Source of the DNA: Candidatus Comchoanobacter bicostacola
GTDB taxonomy: Bacteria > Pseudomonadota > Gammaproteobacteria > Comchoanobacterales > Comchoanobacteraceae
Reading direction: 5' to 3'
DNA length: 64,000 bases
Assembly (NCBI RefSeq): GCF_024172705.1
Contig: NZ_CP092900.1
Span: 248,001-312,000, forward strand
Shown: one piece after another, positions 8,623 to 17,097 of the stretch
How positions within the stretch are numbered: position 1 is the first letter of the stretch
How the letters are laid out: each line of letters starts with the position of its first letter
The notes under the pieces: generated by a model
Seen by the model: the letters and a program-made list of their open reading frames with translations, nothing else
What the model was told of the DNA's origin: nothing
The model's database searches: none
Program-made: the position numbers and the translations under genes

Positions 8623-9543
8623 ATGGATAAAGTATTAGTATTAGGAGCAACAGGGCTAGTTGGACGTACGTGTATCGAGATTCTTCAGAATTATGCGGTA
8701 AGAGTTGATGCTGCTGCATCTGACCGGTCAGAAAACCAAGTATTGATAGTGAATAATCAAGCTTTTGTTGTTAAGGGTGTGAGTCATTTAAATTATTCTG
8801 ATTATGATGTTGTTTTTTTATGTGTTAGTGCGAGTGTTGCAAAGTCACAATATAAGCGTTTGATATCGTCTGATTGTCTTGTGATTGATAATTCATCAGC
8901 ATTTCGTATGCATGGAAATATACCACTAGTTGTTGCTTCGTTAAATCTGAATCAGGGAGTTAATAAGCAATGGATTGCTAGCCCAAACTGTGTGGTGACC
9001 CCTCTGGTTATGGTGCTATCTGTTATACAAAAAGTGGGGTCGTTGAGTGCAGTGTTTGTTGCAACGTATCAGTCTTTATCTGGGGCTGGGCAAGCGGCAT
9101 TGAATAGCCAGGGTGATTACTCAAATCGTGTGATCCCATTCATTGGTGATGTTGATAAAGATACTAATCGTTGTTCGGAAGAGGTGAAAATCATTAATGA
9201 GGTAAAAAGGTTAACTCAGGTATCTATTGAAGTCATGACTGTACGAGTTCCTGTAAATTATGGGCATTCAATGGTCTTGCATGCTCAGTTGCCAGATACA
9301 ATTAATTTCGAACAACTTGTTGAGTTATTTAAGGATTGTCCTTACATTACTTTACATACAGAGAGTGCTTTTGATTTATCAGTTGTTAGAAAGTCAATGA
9401 GCGTTCATATTGGGAGAATTGTAGTTAATGAATCAAATCAATGTACAATTTGGTTTGCGGCAGATAATTTGTATTTAGGCGCTGCAGGTAATATGTGTGA
9501 TATATTAAAACAGTTATGTGAAATGAAAGTTGAGGAAAAATAG
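8623..9543 (+). CDS. asd: aspartate-semialdehyde dehydrogenase family protein
   Basis: The 306-residue protein has an NADP-binding start LGATGLVGR, the SPNCVVT motif holding the catalytic cysteine (near residue 123), DNSSAFR and the RVPVNYGHS segment with the catalytic histidine. The family reduces aspartyl phosphate to aspartate semialdehyde, feeding lysine, threonine, methionine and diaminopimelate. It is shorter than typical enzymes (about 340) and some positions are loose (NCVVT for NCST), so a USG-1-like paralog without full activity is possible. In many gammaproteobacteria asd stands before fimV and truA, as it nearly does here. It is followed without gap by a small gene at 9544. Confidence 0.85.
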   Translation: MDKVLVLGATGLVGRTCIEILQNYAVRVDAAASDRSENQVLIVNNQAFVVKGVSHLNYSDYDVVFLCVSASVAKSQYKRLISSDCLVIDNSSAFRMHGNIPLVVASLNLNQGVNKQWIASPNCVVTPLVMVLSVIQKVGSLSAVFVATYQSLSGAGQAALNSQGDYSNRVIPFIGDVDKDTNRCSEEVKIINEVKRLTQVSIEVMTVRVPVNYGHSMVLHAQLPDTINFEQLVELFKDCPYITLHTESAFDLSVVRKSMSVHIGRIVVNESNQCTIWFAADNLYLGAAGNMCDILKQLCEMKVEEK

Positions 9544-9954
9544 ATGAGTGATAAAAAACCACCCGTATGGGTTGACGATGAAGGGGAGTCTGGCGGAGGT
9601 GAGGTTACAGGGCAAGTTGAGGAGTCATGGACCCATATATTAGAAGGTTTGGGTGTAGATACACGTGCAATGAGTTATGCAGAAATACAAGCGGCTATTC
9701 GTAATTATAGTGAGCAGAATTCAGGTAGTGGCAAAGTTTATGATATGACGGGCAAAGAGATTTCTTCGGTTCCTAAAAAAGATAAGAATGCAACTTATCG
9801 TACGTACACGGTTGCTGAGGACCATTCTGGACCTGTAGCACCTGAAGATGTTGTGAAGAATAAGTTGGATAAGCGTTCTGAGAAAGAGCTTAAAAATACA
9901 CCTGCTACTACGCCAGCTAAGGGGCCCAGCACCCCTAAAGGACCGGGTATTTAA
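9544..9954 (+). CDS. small disordered hypothetical protein downstream of asd
   Basis: A 136-residue protein starts directly after the asd stop (TAGATG), so it is probably translated from the same mRNA. I do not recognise it. It is polar and likely disordered, with an acidic Gly-rich start (WVDDEGESGGGE), a short helical segment around residues 28-52 (MSYAEIQAAIRNY) and a Lys/Pro/Thr tail ending TPKGPGI. No membrane segment, cysteines or enzyme motif is seen. The Gly/Pro tail resembles in style the tails of the duplicated proteins at 3267 and 5264, but that is not evidence of homology. Its position is where fimV stands in related genomes. Confidence 0.6.
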   Translation: MSDKKPPVWVDDEGESGGGEVTGQVEESWTHILEGLGVDTRAMSYAEIQAAIRNYSEQNSGSGKVYDMTGKEISSVPKKDKNATYRTYTVAEDHSGPVAPEDVVKNKLDKRSEKELKNTPATTPAKGPSTPKGPGI

Positions 9955-10241
9955 GTGGTTGTATTATTTGATAATTCTTGCATCGCTTGAGCTTCTATGT
10001 TAGGGTTCCCGCAGGTGGATAACTCTTTTAGGATTTTCAAAGCCTGTGGGGATTGCTCCATTTCTAGATAAGTCATAGCTAGGTCAAGTCTGGATTGTAA
10101 GCTACTTTCGCAAGCCATAAAGTCGTATTCATCAGGACCTGTTGTATAATTGATAGCAGTTTTATGCCTGGTGCTAAAAAGTAGGCTCATTAATATGACA
10201 AGGCTTGAAAGTGAAAGCACAATGTTAACATAATGGTGCAT
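9951..10241 (-). CDS. reduced FimV-like protein (membrane anchor plus FimV C-terminal domain)
   Basis: The 96-residue protein has one membrane segment (residues 6-23) and ends with a TPR-like stretch, SRLDLAMTYLEMEQSPQALK then ILKELSTCGN and EAQAMQEL, which matches the short FimV C-terminal domain (L-D-L-A-x-A-Y-x-x-M-G-x-x-x-x-A pattern). Full FimV proteins of 600-900 residues carry a LysM domain, a transmembrane helix and this C-terminal domain, and organise polar complexes and type IV pili. Only the last two parts remain here. The gene lies between asd and truA, the classic fimV site, but on the opposite strand. Its 3' end overlaps the small gene at 9544 by four bases. Confidence 0.65.
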   Translation of the reverse strand: MHHYVNIVLSLSSLVILMSLLFSTRHKTAINYTTGPDEYDFMACESSLQSRLDLAMTYLEMEQSPQALKILKELSTCGNPNIEAQAMQELSNNTTT

Positions 10242-10290
10242 GATGTAGTCCTGTTAAAGTGTATCCAAAGTATAAAAGATTTGGTAAGAA

Positions 10291-11088
10291 ATGGGTAGTG
10301 AAGAAAAGCAGTTAAAAAGGCTAGTATTGGGATTAGCTTATAATGGAGCGCGTTATCATGGGTTTCAGGCTCAGACAGGATATGATACTGTTGAGGGTTG
10401 TCTACGTCATGCGATCAATCAGCTGAATAAGCAGTCAACTACTTTAGTTTGTGCAGGGCGTACGGATGCGGGGGTCCATGCCTTAGCACAAGTGGTACAC
10501 TTTGATGAACAAGTCTCAAGGCCATTGTCAACTTGGTATCGTGCACTCAATGTTCATTTGCCAAGTGATATTCAGGTACTCTGGGTTAAAGAAGCCACTA
10601 AGGATTTTCACGCTAGGTTTTCTGCCAAAAGTCGATCTTATATTTACTACCTAAATGATCAAGGTCCGCACTTGTTCTCTGACCAGTATGCATGGCGAGT
10701 TGAGCAGGTTGATATAGATGCGATGCAAGCAGCTGCTACAGTGCTGATTGGTGAGCATGACTTTAGTGTGTTTCAATCACGATTTTGCCAGTCTAGTACG
10801 CCTTATCGCAATATGATGGAACTATCTGTAGATCGTAAGGGTCCGCTTGTGATGATTTCATTAACTGCTAATGCCTTTTTGCATCATATGGTCAGAAAAA
10901 TTGTGGCTACATTAGTAGCCGTTGGCCAAGGGCGGTTAAGTTACTCAGAATTTTTAGAATTGTTTGTAACAAAAAATCGAGCACGCCTTCCTGGACAAGC
11001 TCCGTCAAAAGGGTTATTTTTGAGTAATGTTGATTATGCAGATGATGTTACAGATGCCTTTTTAGCAGAGTTTTTGAAAAAGGATTGA
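10291..11088 (+). CDS. truA: tRNA pseudouridine(38-40) synthase TruA
   Basis: The 265-residue enzyme isomerises uridines 38-40 in the anticodon stem of many tRNAs. The catalytic motif GRTDAGVHA, with its essential Asp, lies near residues 53-61; the NGARYHGFQ start, the FHARFSAKSRSY segment and the FLHHMVRKIV helix all match. Length is normal. The ATG at 10291 follows GGTAAG. The divergent FimV-like gene ends the upstream intergenic region, and the TraI_2-like gene follows after three bases, suggesting one transcript. Confidence 0.96.
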   Translation: MGSEEKQLKRLVLGLAYNGARYHGFQAQTGYDTVEGCLRHAINQLNKQSTTLVCAGRTDAGVHALAQVVHFDEQVSRPLSTWYRALNVHLPSDIQVLWVKEATKDFHARFSAKSRSYIYYLNDQGPHLFSDQYAWRVEQVDIDAMQAAATVLIGEHDFSVFQSRFCQSSTPYRNMMELSVDRKGPLVMISLTANAFLHHMVRKIVATLVAVGQGRLSYSEFLELFVTKNRARLPGQAPSKGLFLSNVDYADDVTDAFLAEFLKKD

Positions 11089-11091
11089 TTT

Positions 11092-12219
11092 ATGGATTTT
11101 TTTCTGTCTAAAAGTGCAGATAGCGTGCCTTCTGAGCCACTACCCATATTTAAGGTGATTCAACCCTATCAGGTGGAGCTTATTTCTGGTTATGGACCTT
11201 TGCTAAAAAAAGTAAGTGATGCGGTAGGTGTTCCAGAACAGGTTTTTGACATGGTCTATAAGCCTATGTTTAAGAGCTTGGTATTGTTTTGCCAGCATTT
11301 GCCAATGGATCAAAAGCAAAAAGATCAGTGTTTTTATGAGCATGGGTTAAAGCGTGCTGCAGCTACTATCATATATTATGCTCCGTTAATAAAAAGTAAT
11401 AATGGGTATGGTTTTGATTCTGATCGCTTGATGTATGCTCTGTGTTCTGCTGCTATGTTGCATGGCGTTGGGAATATATTGCAGCAAATAAGTGTAGAAC
11501 AGACAGATCGCTCAGGGTTTTATCTTAAAACCTGGTATCCGAATATATCAATAATGGAAGAGGGGTTTTATCGGATTAGGCCGACTCGTGTTAGCCCGCA
11601 AGCGTTTATTGATAAAATGAACTTGATCTATGCGCAAGTAATTCTGCCTTCCGAGGGATTGGCTTGGATTATGGAGGACCCTAGGCTCTATTTGATCTGG
11701 GAAAAAGCACTCATTGACTTTAACAGTGGGTTTGATGAGCTTGAAGCTGAAATTGTGATCAAAGAAGCGCATGATCTAGATGAGATATTTGATTTGAGTA
11801 TTGAGCGATTGAGCTTGGAGGCGGCTGAGCTAGCTGAGGCTGAGAAGTTTTGGAGCTGGCTCAAAGAGCAGGTTGAGAAGCAACAAGATGGGTCTCCTCA
11901 AAAAGGAGTTTCATATGAAAATTTGACTAACGGTGTGCACTTTGATTTAGATCAAGCTATTAATCTGTATGCTACCTCAAATAATGGGGGTGTTTTATTA
12001 AAACGTCGTATTAAAGAAACAGTGGGGCGGCTTGGGGTCGGTGTCGTTTCTGGAAATTATTTAGTTGTGGACTCAGGAACAGGTTTGCTAGAAAAAGATA
12101 TGGGTTCAGTTTATAGTGTACAGTCGCAATCTGCGATTACCTCATCGGAGCAGTTTTGTGCGCGAGTAGGGGGTGTTGCGCTGCAATTTATGTTGGGTCA
12201 TACAAGTCATAAGAAGTAA
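11092..12219 (+). CDS. TraI_2/MobH-like domain protein, degenerate
   Basis: The 375-residue protein resembles the helical TraI_2 (MobH relaxase, HD-fold) domain: an early PYQVELISGYGPLLKK segment, VLFCQHLPMD, FYEHGLKRAA in place of the GGLLxHsLxxA motif, and AAMLHGVGNI in place of AALLHDIGK. The first His survives but the HD aspartate is Gly and the Lys is Asn, so metal chemistry is doubtful. A C-terminal region (from about 285) may correspond to the small C-terminal domain of the same family. MobH proteins belong to integrative elements, yet no other transfer gene is nearby; the gene sits three bases after truA and before cvpA. A structural or effector role is possible. Confidence 0.5.
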   Translation: MDFFLSKSADSVPSEPLPIFKVIQPYQVELISGYGPLLKKVSDAVGVPEQVFDMVYKPMFKSLVLFCQHLPMDQKQKDQCFYEHGLKRAAATIIYYAPLIKSNNGYGFDSDRLMYALCSAAMLHGVGNILQQISVEQTDRSGFYLKTWYPNISIMEEGFYRIRPTRVSPQAFIDKMNLIYAQVILPSEGLAWIMEDPRLYLIWEKALIDFNSGFDELEAEIVIKEAHDLDEIFDLSIERLSLEAAELAEAEKFWSWLKEQVEKQQDGSPQKGVSYENLTNGVHFDLDQAINLYATSNNGGVLLKRRIKETVGRLGVGVVSGNYLVVDSGTGLLEKDMGSVYSVQSQSAITSSEQFCARVGGVALQFMLGHTSHKK

Positions 12220-12274
12220 TTGACATGGTTTATAGGGTATGCGAAGGTAAGAGTAAGCTTACGTAGAAAGAGAC

Positions 12275-12820
12275 ATGAACGAAACATTTTCAATTATTTT
12301 AAATACATTCAATTTTTTTGATTATCTAGTATGGGGCATTATTGCGGTCTCCACGCTTTACGGTATTGTTAGAGGCTTTGTTAAGGAGGCAGTTAGCTTA
12401 ACGGCATGGTTGTTGTCTTTGTGGTTGGCTTACGCGTATTCGAGTGACTTGAGTGCTTATTTAGCAGACCATATTTCTACTCAGTCTTTTCGTGTAGCAA
12501 TCATGGTTGTTGCAATATTTGCAGTTGTTTTAATATCAGGATCGTTAGTTAGAAGGTGCGTATACTGGCTTATTGAGTCGGTAGGATTAAGTGGATTAGA
12601 CTATGTTTTGGGTGCTGTGTTTGGTATGGCAAGAGGTGGTGTTATCGTACTGTTACTGATCACATTACTAGACTCTTTAGGTCTTTCTGGTGATATGTGG
12701 TGGAAAGACTCAGTGATGATTCATAAGTTAGCTGTTTGGGTCGAAGTAGCGCCCAACTATATGCCTGATTTTTTGGTAAAAATATTCGACTCAATTCGAT
12801 TTGGTGGCCTTTCTATTTAA
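12275..12820 (+). CDS. cvpA: CvpA family membrane protein
   Basis: The 181-residue inner-membrane protein shows four hydrophobic segments (about 15-32, 36-55, 73-93 and 110-132) with the family pattern DYLVWGIIAVSTLYGIVRGF near the start and GLSGLDYVLGAVFGMARGG between the third and fourth helices. CvpA proteins are linked to colicin V export, envelope stress and persistence in hosts, with no known enzymatic activity. In many gammaproteobacteria the gene precedes purF; here the next gene is holA, convergent and overlapping by eight bases. Confidence 0.88.
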   Translation: MNETFSIILNTFNFFDYLVWGIIAVSTLYGIVRGFVKEAVSLTAWLLSLWLAYAYSSDLSAYLADHISTQSFRVAIMVVAIFAVVLISGSLVRRCVYWLIESVGLSGLDYVLGAVFGMARGGVIVLLLITLLDSLGLSGDMWWKDSVMIHKLAVWVEVAPNYMPDFLVKIFDSIRFGGLSI

Positions 12821-13739
12821 GCTCGATTGAGCGCTTTAGCAGCCAAACTTTCAAATGGTTCTCAATATTGTCTTTGCCAAATCCTTTGAGTGAGACTTCC
12901 AATGTGATTAACTCATTCAGGTGTTTTGATAAATCAGCGTAAGTATAGCAATTTAAATGTGTGTTTGCTGTTTTTTGCTGATTGGGCCATGGAAAGTGTG
13001 TTTTTAATTGCTGCGGGTTTTCTTTACATTGGAGTAGTTTCCGCCAGTGTTGAGCAATAGACCAGTAGATGCCAGCCCATTGAGTATCTTGGATGGATTT
13101 GAAGTAGACTGAAATTTTTTCAGGACCATCAGAGAGAAATTGAATCATGTCAAAAGGGGTTAATAATCCAGATGCAGACAATAGCGGTTTGATTTGTTCA
13201 TCACTAACTGATTGTGTGTTGTACACCATTTTTGTTTTTTCTAAAAAGCTAGGTATTAATGATTCATGGCCTTGATAGCATAGGTTGATCCATTTTGCAG
13301 CACGTGTACTTATGTTGATGCCTTTTTCTAGTGCAATAGACTGAATCATGGTAGAGGCGTAGGGTTCTTTCATATAGTAGGTTTGCACCAACAGCTGGCT
13401 GGTTGTTTTTTCTAAATTTTTGGGCTTTTTTTCACAACCATAAACAATAAACTTTTTTTCTGGGTGTTGGTTGGGTAGGTTCAGGGTGGGTAGTAATTTA
13501 TCTTGTGCTAAGCGGATGAGCCAAATCTCTGGTTCACTAAATAATGACTGTGTTGCTAGCTTTGCGCGAAGATCTTGGCAATCTGCCGTGCTGCTGATTA
13601 AATGACTTTTCCTTTTGATGTTGTGATGGGTGCAAAACTGGTCGATTAAGTGATGGCTGATGAGTCCTTCAGGCCCAATAAAGGTAACGTGTTCGTTTTT
13701 TTTATACCAGTCTTTAGGTAGTTTGTAATAGGGGGTCAT
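12813..13739 (-). CDS. holA: DNA polymerase III delta subunit HolA
   Basis: The 308-residue protein fits HolA: FIGPEGLISHHLIDQF at the start, a LATQSLFSEPEIWLIRL segment (the usual slfs.rrlv.l motif), the middle DNA-binding-fold region and the helical C-terminal collar ending LKVWLLKRSIEL. Delta opens the sliding clamp within the clamp loader; its partner DnaX is encoded at 31717-33206. Its start overlaps the stop of the upstream gene as ATGA, implying translational coupling. lptE, the usual upstream neighbour, is not evident; the gene in that place looks different. Confidence 0.85.
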   Translation of the reverse strand: MTPYYKLPKDWYKKNEHVTFIGPEGLISHHLIDQFCTHHNIKRKSHLISSTADCQDLRAKLATQSLFSEPEIWLIRLAQDKLLPTLNLPNQHPEKKFIVYGCEKKPKNLEKTTSQLLVQTYYMKEPYASTMIQSIALEKGINISTRAAKWINLCYQGHESLIPSFLEKTKMVYNTQSVSDEQIKPLLSASGLLTPFDMIQFLSDGPEKISVYFKSIQDTQWAGIYWSIAQHWRKLLQCKENPQQLKTHFPWPNQQKTANTHLNCYTYADLSKHLNELITLEVSLKGFGKDNIENHLKVWLLKRSIELK

Positions 13740-14650
13740 GATTTGCTATTGTGTGATTCTATTGTGAGTGCGTTTTCTATCTCAAGATCGATGAATGGGC
13801 TGAGTATTAACTGGGTAATGAGTCGTCCCACTTTAGAGTTGATTTGGGCTGATAGTTTAGAAAATGGTTGTAGCGTTAGGATGGTCAAGGATTGCTTATT
13901 GATTTGCAACTTGTGCAGTTGGGGTCCAAGATGTGGCTTGATGTCTTCAACGTATAAATAATCTTTATTTTCAGAGCCATCCAAGCTTTTGGTCTTCATT
14001 TCGGTTTTTAAGGTGTAAGTGTTAGGTTTAACCGATGCTAAGGTTGCATGTATGTCGATATGATCAGTGGTGGCTAGGGCTTGTTGTAAAGGCTCAAGTG
14101 TGTGATTTGTGAATGGTATTTCAGTAGGAGGGGTGATTTGTTCAGCGTGTATGAATAATGACAAAGGTTCATTCACATTAAGCCTAGCCGTAATGAGTCC
14201 AATCGATGATTTTTTTGATTTTAGAGATTGAAAGTTTTTCATTTTAAATTGAATGTTAGAGGGTTGAGTGGGGCTGTTATTGAAATAGTCGCTGATTATA
14301 CTCAGTGGAGGGGTAGATAGATAGACTGCGATAGAGTCAGATTTTAAATGATAGTCTTGCTTTGTGAATAGTTTCGCAATGGGTCCAGATTTGTATTCAA
14401 TATTATGAGCATTGATTGTGAGGGATCCGGGGATGAGCCCTGGTGTTATTGTGATAGGGAGCTCCCGTTTAGCCATATGTAAGACTACATTTTGAGAGGG
14501 CCCGAATGTTTGGTGTTGAGCAGTAGTAACTTTAGCAAAAGGCAAGGTGTTGATGTGATTGATGGCTAGGTAAGGCGTTGCAACCAAAATGGCTAGATAG
14601 CTGAGTAGGGCTGTAAGTGCAAAAGTTGTTATTTTTGCTATTCGGTTCAT
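13736..14650 (-). CDS. hypothetical envelope protein with N-terminal anchor
   Basis: This 304-residue protein starts with a hydrophobic segment (residues 8-28, ITTFALTALLSYLAILVA) that may be an uncleaved anchor. The rest is soluble and rich in Thr, Ser and beta-prone residues, with repeated short strands separated by polar turns, in the style of periplasmic DUF945/YdgA-like or AsmA-like proteins. I cannot assign it firmly. It is translationally coupled to holA. LptE would be expected here in many relatives, but there is no lipobox cysteine and the length is twice that of LptE, so I do not call it that. Confidence 0.6.
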   Translation of the reverse strand: MNRIAKITTFALTALLSYLAILVATPYLAINHINTLPFAKVTTAQHQTFGPSQNVVLHMAKRELPITITPGLIPGSLTINAHNIEYKSGPIAKLFTKQDYHLKSDSIAVYLSTPPLSIISDYFNNSPTQPSNIQFKMKNFQSLKSKKSSIGLITARLNVNEPLSLFIHAEQITPPTEIPFTNHTLEPLQQALATTDHIDIHATLASVKPNTYTLKTEMKTKSLDGSENKDYLYVEDIKPHLGPQLHKLQINKQSLTILTLQPFSKLSAQINSKVGRLITQLILSPFIDLEIENALTIESHNSKS

Positions 14651-14798
14651 GCGTTAAAGACTCTATATTTGCTGGTAATAGCTTACTATATTTAGGATGG
14701 AATTTAAAGTAAGGCAGGGGGCGTGATTTTATATAAACTTTTAATGGTCATTATCTACAGCTTGCTCTATACTAAGGTTAGGTGTTGTGGAAAGAAAA

Positions 14799-16058
14799 AT
14801 GAGCTGGTTTCCTGCGTGGGTCAAACCTTATGTATACTGGGGTATTTCAGTAGCTTGTTTTTTAGTTCATTTATCAATACAAGTCTCATCAGGTATGTTG
14901 GTTGAGCAGTTGTCTCGAGATTTTAATTTGGACTCAATTTCTATTACCTTTTTACTAGGAATGGTTTTTTATCCAAATATATGTTTGCAGATCCCTGCGG
15001 GCATGGTGACGGATCGGTTTGGAGCGCGTCGCGTTTTGGGAACAGGTGCTTTTGTCTGCGCTATTGGTGCCTGGGGGTTTTCAGGGTCTCAGACATACAC
15101 AGAAGCTTGTTTGTATCGCTTAGTAATGGGGGCTGGTTTATCATTTTCATTCGTGTCGATGGCTTATTTAATTGCTAACTGGATGCGAAGAGAGTCATTT
15201 TCAATGATGTTTAGTGTTGCTGAAATGATTGCATTGTTTTCTTCAGTCGTATGTATGCGCTATTTGTCTACGTTCTTGGAGTTTTCTTCTTGGCGTGACT
15301 TTACATTTTATATAGCCTATATGGCGCTGTTTTTGAGTATCGTCTCTTTTGTGTTTATACGTGACAAGCCGCATTATTTAGAAGATGAATCACCATCTTT
15401 GTCATTTTTAGATATTTTAGGTCACTTGCGGAGTTTTGTAGCAGATTATCAAATGTGGGCGAATGGTGCCTTTTCAGGATTGCTGTTTGCAAATTTAAGC
15501 TGCTTTGTAGCTATCTGGGGGCCAACTTTTTTATCGGCTTCATCAACCATTTCATTACAAGAAGCGGCATCAATGTGTAGTACATTAACTTTAGGGTTGG
15601 TAGTGGGGTGTCCATTAATCGCTATATTTTTGCCGAGGATTAATAATATTCATATGGTTCTTTCATTATCAGCATTAACAGCATCGATTAGTATGTCTAT
15701 AATTGTCGTATTTCCGTTAATGGATGCATTCCTTATTAGGGTGCTGCTTTTTGTTTGTGGTTTATCAACGGTTGTTTACCTTGTGCCTTTTACGATCACC
15801 AATTATTATGTGCGGCCAGGAACTAAAAGTACGGCTATTGGCTTTACAAACTTGCTGAGTACTATATTTGGTCCGACACTTTCAGTCATAATTGGCTTTA
15901 TGGTCGAGCACCATCGTGTGATAAATGGCCTTGAGTCGTATAGCTTGAGTAGTTATCAGTATGGTATGAATGTGTTGCCGATGGTCATGTTTTTAGCAGC
16001 ACTACTTTGCTTCTTTGCACCTAATACGCACCGAGCAGGAGGAGAGTATGACTTCTAA
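14799..16058 (+). CDS. MFS transporter
   Basis: About 12 hydrophobic segments and the motif A loop MVTDRFGARRVLG between helices 2 and 3 identify a major facilitator. Length (about 419) is normal. The RLVMGAGLSFSFVS segment in helix 4 also fits. The substrate is unknown; Legionellales have many MFS importers (the Pht family) for amino acids and nucleosides taken from the host, so uptake of a host metabolite is plausible. I prefer the ATG at 14799, preceded by GGAAAG, over the GTG at 14787. The stop overlaps the tpiA start by 11 bases. Confidence 0.9.
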   Translation: MSWFPAWVKPYVYWGISVACFLVHLSIQVSSGMLVEQLSRDFNLDSISITFLLGMVFYPNICLQIPAGMVTDRFGARRVLGTGAFVCAIGAWGFSGSQTYTEACLYRLVMGAGLSFSFVSMAYLIANWMRRESFSMMFSVAEMIALFSSVVCMRYLSTFLEFSSWRDFTFYIAYMALFLSIVSFVFIRDKPHYLEDESPSLSFLDILGHLRSFVADYQMWANGAFSGLLFANLSCFVAIWGPTFLSASSTISLQEAASMCSTLTLGLVVGCPLIAIFLPRINNIHMVLSLSALTASISMSIIVVFPLMDAFLIRVLLFVCGLSTVVYLVPFTITNYYVRPGTKSTAIGFTNLLSTIFGPTLSVIIGFMVEHHRVINGLESYSLSSYQYGMNVLPMVMFLAALLCFFAPNTHRAGGEYDF

Positions 16059-16740
16059 CGTTCATTTGGTAGCTAACCTGAAAATGAATGCGGTTAAACC
16101 ATTGTTAAGTCAATATCAAGAACTCCCTGATGTTTCGATGGACTTGTTGGTTCCTTATCCATATTTGATTTATGCTCAGGAATTATTGCGGGATACCTCA
16201 ATTATTGTGGGTGCTCAAAATATGTCTGTGCATGAGCAGGGTGCTTATACGGGGCAGGTTTCTGGGGCTATACTTAACGATATAGGTGTGCGTACTGTAA
16301 TGATTGGCCATCAAGAGGTATCCGATAGTCTAGAGGAAAGGCGGGAGAAGCTAGTGTTAGCGAGCCGCTTAGGTATGCGCATTATTTATTGTGTAGGCAC
16401 TCAGGGGGATCAACTATCTGAGCTAGATGAGCAGATTGATTGCTTGACTGGTTCTGAAGAGGTCTTAGTCGCTTATGAGCCAGCAAGTGCTATTGGAAGC
16501 GGGGTGTGTGCTGACTATGAGTTGATAAAAACACAGGTAGCTGCTATCAGAAAGCGTCTTGCTGCATCTTTTTCTGGAAAGTCTGAGCCGATTAAGGTAA
16601 TGTATGGAGGTAGTGTAAATAATAAAAACTGCTTAGAGATTGTTAAAAAATCAAATGTTGACGGTTTGCTTGTGGGTGGAGTGTCACTTAATTTTGAATT
16701 GATGTTGGAGGTAATAAGATTATGCAAACAGTATTCTTAG
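16048..16740 (+). CDS. tpiA: triosephosphate isomerase (divergent)
   Basis: The enzyme interconverts dihydroxyacetone phosphate and glyceraldehyde 3-phosphate. The ATG at 16048 follows AGGAGGAG and is the clear start. Catalytic Lys is in ANLKMN (usually GNWKMN), His in IGHQEV (usually IGHSER), Glu in AYEPASAIGSG (usually AYEPVWAIGTG), and the phosphate-binding YGGSVN and GLLVGGVSL are present. At 230 residues it is short and several near-invariant positions are changed, but the three catalytic residues are kept. tpiA-secG-tRNA-Leu is a common gammaproteobacterial order. The secG start lies inside its 3' end. Confidence 0.92.
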   Translation: MTSNVHLVANLKMNAVKPLLSQYQELPDVSMDLLVPYPYLIYAQELLRDTSIIVGAQNMSVHEQGAYTGQVSGAILNDIGVRTVMIGHQEVSDSLEERREKLVLASRLGMRIIYCVGTQGDQLSELDEQIDCLTGSEEVLVAYEPASAIGSGVCADYELIKTQVAAIRKRLAASFSGKSEPIKVMYGGSVNNKNCLEIVKKSNVDGLLVGGVSLNFELMLEVIRLCKQYS

Positions 16741-16994
16741 TCATGCACTTTCTTATTTGTGCATCCTTAATTTTATTGGTATTGGTACAGCAGGGTCGCG
16801 GTGCTGATGCTGGTGTTAATTTTGGTAGTGGTAATGCATCAAGTGTCTTTGGTGCAGCAGGTAGTACGTCTTTTTTAGTTAAGCTGACTACTTTTTTTGC
16901 AGCATTGTTTTTTATGAGCACCCTTTTTCTGGGTGTGGTAGAAAGCAACGATGCTTATGATCAAATCAGGGATGTGATTAGTGATGAGTTTTAA
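16722..16994 (+). CDS. secG: protein-export membrane protein SecG
   Basis: The 90-residue protein has two membrane helices (about 5-22 and 50-70) linked by the family loop LVQQGRGADAGVNFGSGNAS and the FGAAGSTSFL segment. SecG assists SecYE during preprotein translocation. Its ATG at 16722 overlaps the end of tpiA by 19 bases, with GGAGG just upstream. The short acidic C-terminal tail ends at the tRNA-Leu gene four bases later. Confidence 0.95.
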   Translation: MQTVFLVMHFLICASLILLVLVQQGRGADAGVNFGSGNASSVFGAAGSTSFLVKLTTFFAALFFMSTLFLGVVESNDAYDQIRDVISDEF

Positions 16995-16998
16995 GTTG

Positions 16999-17082
16999 GC
17001 CGGAGTGGTGGAATAGGTAGACACGCTGTCTTGAGGGGGCAGTAGCGGTTACGCTGTGCCGGTTCAAATCCGGCCTTCGGCA
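16999..17082 (+). tRNA. tRNA-Leu (GAG)
   Basis: A class II tRNA: acceptor GCCGGAG pairs with CTTCGGC, anticodon stem CTGTC/GGCAG encloses TTGAGGG giving anticodon GAG, a long variable arm follows and the T arm contains GGTTCAAATCC. The 3' CCA is not encoded (discriminator A at 17082). It decodes CUC/CUU leucine codons. It lies four bases after secG and 15 before nuoA, so it is probably cut from the operon transcript. Confidence 0.95.
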
Positions 17083-17097
17083 GTTTTAGGTTATGCA

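Noticed and set aside
13736-14650. lptE
   Set aside because: Position before holA fits, but there is no lipobox and it is about twice the expected length.
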